Assembly: GCF_022376445.1 (NCBI RefSeq) | Contig: NW_025955753.1 | Location: 1 to 11,110 of the forward strand | DNA length: 11,110 bases | Direction: 5' to 3' | From: Fomitopsis serialis | Taxonomy: Eukaryota; Basidiomycota; Agaricomycetes; Polyporales; Fomitopsidaceae | Part shown: piece by piece, positions 1 through 5,726 of the stretch | Numbering within the stretch: the stretch's first letter is position 1 | Layout: each line of letters starts with the position of its first letter | Program-made: the position numbers and the translations under genes | The notes under the pieces: model-generated | What the model was told of the DNA's origin: nothing | Databases searched by the model: none | Seen by the model: the letters and a program-made list of their open reading frames with translations, nothing else

Positions 1-1072
1 AGAATATTCATTGAATAAAGGTTCCCCAGAGCGGAACGAACATCCTGCTGCCCTTGTACATCTACGAACACAGTGCCAAGAACCCGCTTTGCTTTCTCCC
101 CCACTCGCACCTTAGGAACTGCAGTTCTGGTCTGTTTACCAAGAATGCAATGTTCACATTTTGCAGGTGGAGATAGGACGATAGGCATACCTATAGCGGA
201 TCCGAAGCGTGCCATGTCGTGAATCGTACGATGATTGACATGTCCGAGGCGGCGGTGCCACACATCGAGCGTCGGCACACGGCCTGCATACAAGGCATGT
301 TCGGTGGAGGGAGAGGCGCCGTCGAGAGAGTAGAGGCGCTTGGACGTTAAAGTACCGGTAGCGATGACAGCCCCGCCCGGTTTGAGAATGCGAACACCGG
401 CACTAGAGAAGAGCACCGAGTAGCGAGCCGCAGACGCGCAGAGAGACGAGATGCTGACGAGCCGAACAGTGGCCTGAGGCACATAGAGGACATCCTCGAG
501 AAGGATCGACGCGCCGCGACCGATGTGCAGGCGTACCTTGCCGACGCCGCAAGCGTAGATAACCGATCCACTCACCCCACGAATGCCGCGAGGAGAGATA
601 GGGCGGAGGTCATGGAAGTCGGCCTTGCGAGGAGACAAGTGCGTAGACGCGCCAGAGTCGAACACGAAAGGCTCAGTCCCTTCAGTGGAGAGACGACGAG
701 TCGTCGTAGGCACCGGCGCCACTGAGAAGGCGGTAGGGTCGGCAGGAGCGCGAGAGTGGGTAGACCAGTTGAGCGAAACCGACTCCTCGTCTTCAACAGA
801 GACCAGGGACTCATACTCAAAGAGGTCCGCCGGGACAGAGACGGAGGCGAGCCATTCCGGGGACGTGTCAGTCGCAAGCCCAACGAAGTCAGTCTCGGAG
901 GTGGTATCCGCCGAAGACGGTTCCGAGGTCGATGTGGCCGAGGGCGGGACCGTACTCAAGAGATAGGCGTGGCCGGTCTTGCCGTCAACGATGTACGCGC
1001 GACCTTGCTTGTCGCGGTCGGGAGCGTTAAAGACGGCAGGCTTACCAGGACCCTTGCCCTTCCTTTGTTTGC
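1..1072 (-). CDS. copia pol polyprotein, N-terminal part (protease, pre-integrase, integrase start)
   Basis: The frame is open from about 1072 to the window edge, roughly 357 codons with no stop; it continues outside. A Ser/Thr/Pro/Glu-rich linker (about 958-690) comes first. The retroviral-type aspartic protease active site DSGA lies at 648-659, within FVFDSGASTHLSP, followed by the usual copia sequence ending LLEDVLYVPQATVRLVSI. The pre-integrase/HHCC zinc-binding domain follows: WHRRLGHVNHRTIHDMAR (HX4H), then CEHCILGKQTR (CX2C) at about 135-165. The last residues, FVDVQG and LGNLYSMNIL, match the start of the integrase catalytic core; the GAT codon at 60-62 is probably the first catalytic Asp. 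The frame is -1 relative to gag, joining it near the GCA codon at 1070-1072. Pol is normally made as a Gag-Pol fusion and cleaved by its own protease in virus-like particles in the cytoplasm. Confidence 0.88.
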
Positions 1073-1894
1073 GAGCACTTCCTCGCGACGACCCTCCATG
1101 CCGCCACCGGGGGCCCAGCACTCCGGAGCAGTATGCCCATTCGGGCGCGGGCACTTGGCGTTGGTGCAAGTCTTCTGCGATGAGGTCGATTTGCCCGGCT
1201 TGGAATAGGCGGCGAGAGCGGTGGCTGATGAGGACGCCTTGCTGTCGGTGAGGATTCGCTGCTCGAGGTCAAGGCGAGCGGCGATGTCGACGGAGGTGTA
1301 CGGAATGCCCGAGGTGGCCGATGCCGTGAGCGACGAACCGACCTGCGATTGAAGGTGCGTGAGGTAACCGTTCATCGAGTTGAGCATGCCTATGGTCATG
1401 AAGACCTCGAGGTTCGGGATGCCTATGTGGAAGATGCGCTCGGCCAACTCTTGGAGGCGCATGGTCGTCTCCGAGAAGTGCTCCTCGGCTGTGTAGCGAC
1501 AAGCGAGGAAGTCTTGGAGGAGACGAACCTGGGCATATGCGCCGGGCTGTTTCTCGTGGCGAGCACAGAGGGCGACCCATAAGGCGCGTGCGTCGATGAA
1601 TCCGGCAATGAAGCGCTGCTCTTCCCTCGCGGCCTTCGAGCTGAGTAAGGCGATGATAACTTGCTCGTTCCGCCGGAAGTTGGTGACAGAGCTGGGGTCG
1701 TCGTCGACAGAGGGAGCGACTTGTTCACCAGACAGATAGCCCCAAGCGAAGCAGATCTTCAGGGAGTTCTCGATGTAGGTCTTCCAATCGTACCAGTTGT
1801 CCTTCTTTCGGTCGAGGATGACGCCGCCGTTGAGCAGGGACGACGGTACGTGGAGGAGCTCGATTTTCTCCTTGGCGGTCGCTTTGAGATCCAT
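956..1894 (-). CDS. gag: copia Gag (nucleocapsid-like) protein
   Basis: The likely start is the ATG at 1894-1892 (MDLKATAKEKIELL), in an AAAATGG context just inside the LTR. An in-frame ATG at 2212 would require translating through the LTR and is rejected. The sequence has the usual copia Gag features: an early NWYDWKTYIENSLKICFAWGYLSG segment (the UBN2/DUF4219-like Gag core), a middle helical segment with ALWVALCARHEKQ and MRLQELAERI, and a C-terminal zinc knuckle CTNAKCPRPNGHTAPECW at residues 243-260 (C-x4-C-x5-H-x4-C, a variant of CX2CX4HX4C). About 15 residues after the knuckle the frame leaves the expected Gag-Pol path. From codon 275 (1070-1072) the pol reading continues in the -1 frame, while this frame runs through an unrelated tail to the stop at 956-958. 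The protein would package element RNA in cytoplasmic particles. Confidence 0.85.
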   Translation of the reverse strand: MDLKATAKEKIELLHVPSSLLNGGVILDRKKDNWYDWKTYIENSLKICFAWGYLSGEQVAPSVDDDPSSVTNFRRNEQVIIALLSSKAAREEQRFIAGFIDARALWVALCARHEKQPGAYAQVRLLQDFLACRYTAEEHFSETTMRLQELAERIFHIGIPNLEVFMTIGMLNSMNGYLTHLQSQVGSSLTASATSGIPYTSVDIAARLDLEQRILTDSKASSSATALAAYSKPGKSTSSQKTCTNAKCPRPNGHTAPECWAPGGGMEGRREEVLANKGRARVLVSLPSLTLPTATSKVARTSLTARPATPIS

Positions 1895-1920
1895 TTTGGG
1901 CGCCGGAGATAGTTCCGTTT

Positions 1921-1933
1921 GAGTTCTCCACCA
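1921..1933 (-). other. possible primer-binding site
   Basis: TGGTGGAGAACTC on the minus strand begins with the TGG that pairs with a tRNA 3' CCA end and lies 2 nt after a possible LTR end (GCCAGCA). I cannot name a matching tRNA from sequence alone, and if the LTR ends at 1950 instead this site is too far away. A guess based on position. Confidence 0.25.
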
Positions 1934-1935
1934 GA

Positions 1936-2142
1936 TGCTGGCAGACTCATGTATGAATCCCTGTGCTGAGCACAAATGGATCATACATAAACTCCAGAGC
2001 TTACAGCAAGCCTTCATATATAAAGGCGCTGTAATCACTGCAGCGGACGCCCCGCTCCCTACCCGATTGGGCAGCTGCCCTTTAGGGATAGCCCAGGTCA
2101 CCCGGTGCCGAGGTGAGCTTGCGGCGGCGGCCCCTACTACCA
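1936..2142 (-). repeat. 5' LTR of the copia element
   Basis: The LTR was placed by its position upstream of gag and by comparison with the related solo LTR at 5116-5342. On the minus strand it would begin TGGTAGTAG at 2142 and end in CA, either at 1950 (ATACA) or at 1936 (GCCAGCA). The second choice leaves a 2-nt gap before a TGG that could start the primer-binding site. Both LTRs share a 19-bp identical block (1979-1997 here, 5292-5310 in the other), a preceding GTAAG, a TATA element, and AGCTGCC in U3. The 3' LTR that would fix the ends is outside the window, so limits are approximate. No target-site duplication can be tested. Confidence 0.65.
2017..2024 (-). promoter_or_regulatory. LTR TATA box
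   Basis: TTTATATA on the minus strand, inside a near-palindromic CCTTTATATATGAAGG (2011-2026), about 125 bp upstream of the gag ATG. It sits in the U3/R zone expected for the RNA polymerase II promoter of the retroelement. The related LTR has TATAAG at the equivalent place (5268-5273). Confidence 0.55.
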
Positions 2143-3093
2143 TAATAGGTCCCATCGCGCGCTCTTCCACTTTGGGGCTCATCGGGCAAGTGCGATCATG
2201 GTTTGTAATCAACGAGATCTCATGCGATCTACAGATTCAGATATGCGTATGTCGGGCCGCATGACATATCTTCTCGGGCTAGGTACATTGCCGTATATAT
2301 CCGTTTCACGTGTAGCATATTGCCTGGACAGTTTATACCTGAACGGTTTAAGTATCGAGGTCCGAAAATGCACAGCCTGTATGTCGCGGTCCACAACATT
2401 GGACATATGTCGTGCCTCATAACATACTACACTATGTAGTTGAAGCCCTGACGTCACACTCGGACATTTGCTGTAGCCGTAGATAGTCTGTATTCACGCA
2501 AGATGTCGCCAATGTACAATACACTGGCTCTAAAACGCGCGGGCAAGATTATCTTACGGTAAACATCGACTACGCCATCCTCCCGTCTGTTGCCCGCCTG
2601 CTCGTCACCGACCCACCATCGCGTTCCCACTCGTTACCCACAGGTCCCTACAATTCGTCCTCCCGTATCTCCGAGTCGTCGTCCCACCTATCACCCGCCG
2701 CCTCCCATCCTTCGCCCACCCTGATCAACCTGTGTTCATCAGCCCGCGGCTAACGGATGTAGCGAGCTGGCCGATCACGCAGCAGCTTCTGTGCGACTTT
2801 CGCGTGCGAACGGGGATCGCAAAAAAGCCTGGGGAGATGATAGGTGAGGCATTGACTTTGCAGGATGATGGGCAAAGCACGCACGTACACCTCGATCTGG
2901 CCTGCCTCCACCAATGTGGAGATCTCGCCGGGTTTCAATCTCGACGCAACGCCGACGTACTGGCCTTCATTCGATCCTGATCCAGTGTCCGGAGTTGCGG
3001 ACGATAGATTGTAAACTCCTGCGCTAGAGGCAACCCCTGTCGATGGCCAGTCAACGCCTCGTTCAGTCAGTGTGGTAACTGGTTCACACTCGT
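2143..3093. other. region without a supported gene
   Basis: Flank of the retrotransposon. Several open frames of 60-82 codons exist on both strands, but none has a recognisable motif, an intron pattern or a convincing start. About 2571-2725 is rich in CCC/TCC on the plus strand, as in the repeat region at 3990-4815. A minus-strand frame at 2750-2938 (LKPGEISTLVEAGQIEVYV..) has a protein-like composition but cannot be extended or identified. No tRNA, rRNA or LTR ends were seen. Confidence 0.5.
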
Positions 3094-3333
3094 TGACGCA
3101 CCGTCATTTGTCCCCGCTCGCCACCATTTGTCCCCACTAACGTACCGTTTGTGCTGGTCGACGCGGGCGGCGGGGTCGACATGTCACCGTTTGCACTCGC
3201 TTACGTGCCGTCGTTTGTACCCACCGATGTGCTGTTTATCCTGGGCGACGTGCCATTCGACACGGTCATCGAGTTCAATCCACTGGTTGATGAGTGCTTC
3301 AGTGAGGAAAGGACTCTGCGAGTGACGGCATAA
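3094..3333 (+). pseudogene. coding-like tandem repeat relic (PSFVP / PTxVxFxL repeats)
   Basis: Two copies of a short coding-like unit are visible: one across about 3094-3168, encoding VDAPSFVPA in one frame and then FVPTNVPFVLVDAG in another, and one across about 3203-3255, encoding YVPSFVPTDVLFILGDVPF. A 31-bp stretch of the two copies matches at about 23 positions, and many differences fall on third positions or are transitions. The first copy is split by a frame change between PSFVP and PTNVP; the second is open and ends in a stop at 3331-3333 (..ERTLRVTA). No start codon, intron or known domain was recognised. It may be the eroded end of a repeat-containing gene, or a non-coding minisatellite that happens to read through. 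Confidence 0.3.
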
Positions 3334-3985
3334 GAGGGTCAGTCTGGCTGTGTGCCTCACACATCGTATTTGTGCTTACCTGGGTTAACTCGCTACCGAA
3401 TGCGTCTTGGAGACTCCACCGTGCAGTCTTCCGTGCAGAGATAGGCCTAGAGCTAGATGGTAGAGTTACAGTAGCACGCACAAGTGCAGTGAGCCTTGCG
3501 GGCGCCCCCGTAAACCCAACGTTTGGTTCTATTTGTTGCCTCACCGAATTTGGAAAACCCGATGTTCTCGGGCTGTTCCTGGCCAATCACAACGCGTTTA
3601 AAGGTCCTACTTAGGCCTGCAACATACCAATAATTCGCGTTCGGGACGTTTCCGCACTCTGTGTCCATGTATTATATACTGCAGTAGGGATCAGATACAT
3701 GTTCAGTAGCATATATCACAACAGATGAGATGTAGCACAACATTCTCGTGTACAATAGGGATGTCTTGTGTACTGTACTGGTTCTCAGCCGAGTCTCGAG
3801 TCGTAATGGGTGCTGCGGCGCGATACATACTGGACTCGATAATGACACAGTCGTTGTATGTACAAAATATATTCTGATCATCATGGCCATTTACCAACAT
3901 GCCATTCCAGTTCGTTGAACGTTATACATTGCACGCGCACGCAGTGTTTTCCGGATTAAACAAATCTAATTCAGACTGATCTATT
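3334..3985. other. region without a supported gene
   Basis: Open frames of 65-95 codons occur on both strands (for example 3372-3614 plus and 3299-3586 minus), but they overlap each other and lack recognisable motifs or paired splice sites. From about 3640 to 3990 the sequence is clearly more AT-rich than its surroundings, with ATATAT and TGTACA stretches, resembling intergenic or 3' flanking DNA. Nothing else was seen. Confidence 0.5.
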
Positions 3986-4146
3986 CCAAGTGCGTGCGCC
4001 CCGGCCTGCCCACCTTGCCCACCGTCACGGTCACTCTCTCCTTGCTCATGCGCCCATCTTCGTCCGTTGGCCGTGCTTGCGTGCTGGACATTCGCCCTGC
4101 ACGCTCGCGGTCGTCGTGTGTGTAGTGCTCATCCGCACTCTGGGTC

Positions 4147-4210
4147 CGCTCGCTTTCCCTCTCGCTCGCTTTCCCTCTCGCTCGCTTTCCCTCTCGCCCG
4201 CCTGCCCTCT
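4147..4210. repeat. 16-bp minisatellite, 4 copies (unit CGCTCGCTTTCCCTCT)
   Basis: Three exact copies (4147-4162, 4163-4178, 4179-4194) and one diverged copy CGCCCGCCTGCCCTCT (4195-4210) are followed by a partial unit. The unit length is not a multiple of three, which argues against a coding repeat. Confidence 0.9.
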
Positions 4211-4446
4211 CGCTCGCCCATCCACCCGCTTTCCTGCGCACTTGCTGGTCCCCTTGCCTACCCGCTCACCTCATTGCCTGCTCGCCTCCTTGTCCGCTTG
4301 TCCGCCCATTCTGGACCACCCACCAGCTCGTCTGCTTGCCCTCTCGCTCGCCCGCCTGCCCTCCCGCTCGTCCGTAAGATCGCCTGACTGCGCACCGATC
4401 TGCCCGCCTGCTCACCCGTCTGCGTCTGCATCCGTCGGCCGTGTCT

Positions 4447-4472
4447 GCGTGCCGGGCGTTCGCCCGGCACGC
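4447..4472. repeat. perfect 12-bp inverted repeat with TT spacer (hairpin)
   Basis: GCGTGCCGGGCG, TT, CGCCCGGCACGC: every one of the 12 pairs is complementary. It is the core of the second head copy. The first copy (4079-4104) has the same 26-nt length and TT centre with 9 of 12 pairs. The third (about 4769-4790) keeps a GGGC..GCCC core around ATTA. Confidence 0.9.
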
Positions 4473-4550
4473 TCGCGGTGGGCGTGTGCTGTCGTCTGGT
4501 CACTTGCCACTCTCCAACCCGTCCGCTTGTCTGTCGGATGTTCGTCTTCC

Positions 4551-4630
4551 TACCCACCCGTTTTCCTACCCGCCCGTTTTCCTACCCGCCCGCCTTCCTA
4601 CCCGCCCGCCTTCCTACCCGCCCGTCTTCC
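4551..4630. repeat. 16-bp minisatellite, 5 copies (unit TACCCGCCCGYYTTCC)
   Basis: Five copies at 4551-4566, 4567-4582, 4583-4598, 4599-4614 and 4615-4630 differ only at the YY dinucleotide (TT, TT, CC, CC, TC) and one A/G. A decayed continuation with the same 16-bp spacing, each unit ending YTGCC, can be followed to about 4678. The period equals that of the array at 4147-4210 although the unit sequence differs. Confidence 0.9.
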
Positions 4631-4815
4631 TGCCTACCGGTCTGCCCGTCCGTCTTCCTGCCCGACAGTCCGCCTGCCCGTCCTTCTGCCAGTCCGCCAG
4701 TCCGCTCGCCCGCTCGTTCGCTCCCGCTCGTGCCCGTCGTCCTTCCGTCGGCTGCGTTTTCACGCGGGGCATTAGCCCTACGCGCTCGCGGTCGACGAGT
4801 GTGCTGTACCGCACG

Positions 4816-5110
4816 TCGCCGCGTCCTGTGGCTACGGTCAGCTCGCTCGCTCGTGTGCGTCTGCGCTCACCTCGATATCAGCGTCGGCTGCTCGCTGTTG
4901 TCGTGCCCGCTGTGCTCTAACGACGTCGGTGACCGACGCGGGGTGGTGCCAGTGGAGGTCGTAAACGGCGGGCGGAAGCGCTCGCCGCTCGCTCGGCTCG
5001 TTGCGAGCTCCCGGGTTTGGCCGAAACCGACGCCACGCAGCGGGCAGGGCAGGGCGGCAGGGGATCCGAGATCGTACCTGATCTCAGATGCCCTGACCCC
5101 GATGTCCATC
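4816..5110. other. GC-rich spacer without a supported gene
   Basis: No coding evidence. Two small inverted repeats are present: CGTCGGT-G-ACCGACG (4924-4938) and GAGATC..GATCTC with a 6-nt spacer (5068-5085). The segment 4840-5040 keeps CGCTCGCTCG-type words like the preceding repeat block. Confidence 0.45.
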
Positions 5111-5206
5111 CATATTGGGTATTAGCCTCGCATCGCGCGCCAGTACCGACCCGCCGGGGACGAAGGGGCCAGGCGCCCGGGGTAGCTGCCATATCAGGTA
5201 ACGACC

Positions 5207-5248
5207 GACGGCGCTTCGTTCATACATGACGGCGCCTCGCTCATACAT
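5207..5248. repeat. 21-bp tandem duplication inside the solo LTR
   Basis: Two adjacent units, 5207-5227 and 5228-5248, read GACGGCGCYTCGYTCATACAT (shown with ambiguity at the two positions that differ, both T to C). The copia LTR at 1936-2142 lacks the duplication at the equivalent place, so it arose in this copy or its lineage. Confidence 0.85.
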
Positions 5249-5270
5249 GAGCGAGTGGTAGCTCATGTAT
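5236..5270. repeat. overlapping inverted repeats near the LTR TATA element
   Basis: CTCGCTCAT-AC-ATGAGCGAG (5236-5255) is a perfect 9-bp inverted repeat. ATACATGAGC (5243-5252) pairs perfectly with GCTCATGTAT (5261-5270) across an 8-nt loop. They share 5243-5252, so only one can form at a time. The second arm overlaps the TATA-like sequence. Confidence 0.85.
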
Positions 5271-5342
5271 AAGAATGGCTGCAGGTAAGTACTGGAGTTT
5301 ATGTATGATCACTCCGTGCTCACTACAAGGATCTTATACAAA

Positions 5343-5571
5343 CATATGCCTATATGGCCTGAGTTCTCGGCGTCTTGGGTACCGAGACTCTGGGACTCGA
5401 GGTTGGGGTGATCGTCATTGATCAATTGGCTGGCTATATGCGGGGTATATGCGGGGAAAGCACACTTTGATGGGTGCCTCGATGTTGTTCCTGGGTCTGA
5501 ATAGCCGAAAAGAAGTCTCAGGTAAGCGGGCGAGTTCAGAAACACCGCCCGGGGCTCATAACCTGTAGAGA
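5343..5571. other. spacer between solo LTR and direct repeats
   Basis: No supported gene. An exact 11-bp tandem duplication TATATGCGGGG lies at 5435-5445 and 5446-5456. A minus-strand open frame (5309-5545) has no recognisable feature and overlaps the LTR. Confidence 0.45.
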
Positions 5572-5726
5572 CTAGACGTTCGGTCAGACGCTCAGTCGTG
5601 GTTCAACTTCGACTGAGATTAATCTACCTAGACGTTCGGTCAGACGCTGCTAGGTAGTTAGCTACTGAACGTATTGTATAGTATGTGTGCGGGGCTTACC
5701 TCAGTCGTGGTTCAACTTCGACTGAG
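5572..5726. repeat. two interleaved pairs of exact direct repeats (X, 21 bp; Y, 27 bp) with hairpins
   Basis: Repeat X (CTAGACGTTCGG..GACGCT) occurs identically at 5572-5592 and 5628-5648. Repeat Y occurs identically at 5591-5617 and 5700-5726 and is self-complementary: CTCAGTCG, an 11-nt loop TGGTTCAACTT, CGACTGAG (9 pairs in the second copy). X1 and Y1 overlap by 2 nt, whereas X2 and Y2 are 51 nt apart. The second X is also the loop of another perfect stem, CTACCTAG (5624-5631) with CTAGGTAG (5650-5657). The order X-Y-X-spacer-Y lies directly before the transposase-like gene, where CACTA-type elements carry subterminal repeats. No inverted copies were found beyond the gene's 3' end. Confidence 0.9.

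Larger units (their letters stand above)
1..2142 (-). mobile_element. Ty1/copia LTR retrotransposon, 5' portion (truncated by window edge)
   Basis: Read on the minus strand, the order is LTR (about 2142-1936), short leader, gag (from 1894), then pol beginning with an aspartic protease, a GAG-pre-integrase zinc-binding domain and the first strand of the integrase core at the window's left edge. Integrase directly after protease, ahead of any reverse transcriptase, is the Ty1/copia (Pseudoviridae-type) order and not Ty3/gypsy. Reverse transcriptase, RNase H and the 3' LTR must lie beyond position 1 and cannot be seen. Coding regions keep long open frames and clear catalytic motifs, so the copy is fairly young, but gag and pol are out of frame by one base near 1070, which suggests it is not autonomous unless the shift is programmed or a sequence error. 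Confidence 0.9.
3990..4815. repeat. higher-order repeat block, pyrimidine-rich, three copies of a hairpin-bearing head
   Basis: Three related segments of about 75 bp lie near 4057-4131, 4420-4495 and 4733-4815. Each reads roughly CCGTYGGC..GTG..., then a self-complementary core, then GCTCGCGG (4103-4110, 4471-4478, 4784-4791), then GTGTG/GTGCTG. The intervals of 368 and 313 bp hold pyrimidine-rich DNA with a 16-bp period (see the two minisatellites). Copies have diverged, so this looks like an old tandem array. Long open frames across the block, up to 261 codons and made of Pro/Ser/Arg/Ala/Leu, arise because the C+T strand rarely spells a stop, and are not genes. Confidence 0.65.
5116..5342 (+). 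repeat. diverged solo LTR related to the copia LTR at 1936-2142
   Basis: In plus orientation the segment starts TGGGTATTAG, where the other LTR starts TGGTAGTAG. It shares GGTAGCTGCC, a TATA-like TATAAG (5268-5273), GGCTGC.GGTAAG, a 19-bp block identical to the other LTR (5292-5310), then GTGCTCA, GGAT and ATACA. CATAT occurs directly before the start (5111-5115) and at 5343-5347, a possible 5-bp target-site duplication; if so the LTR ends AAA instead of the usual CA, so the right end may be 5340 or extend to about 5352. No gag or pol sequence follows, so this is a solo LTR or a remnant of the same or a sister family. Confidence 0.6.

Noticed and set aside
572..883. Minus-strand 103-codon and plus-strand 127- and 150-codon frames over the copia region
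   Set aside because: Shadows of the continuous pol frame, which carries the protease and integrase motifs and has no stop to the window edge.
1895..2212. In-frame N-terminal extension of Gag to an ATG at 2212
   Set aside because: It would translate the LTR, including its TATA box and the expected transcription start; the ATG at 1894 starts a typical Gag N-terminus in good context.
3990..4775. 261-codon plus-strand open frame and overlapping frames of 106, 159 and 215 codons
   Set aside because: They run through 16-bp pyrimidine-rich repeats where stops are rare in all plus frames; composition is Pro/Ser/Arg/Ala/Leu low complexity and the repeat period is not a multiple of three.
5700..5726. 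Repeat Y as a tRNA or polymerase III B box (GGTTCAACTT)
   Set aside because: The B-box match is incomplete, no A box or cloverleaf surrounds it, and the same 27 bp recurs as a simple hairpin.
5572..5726. CRISPR-like array
   Set aside because: Only two copies of each repeat, unequal spacing, eukaryotic context and no cas-like genes.
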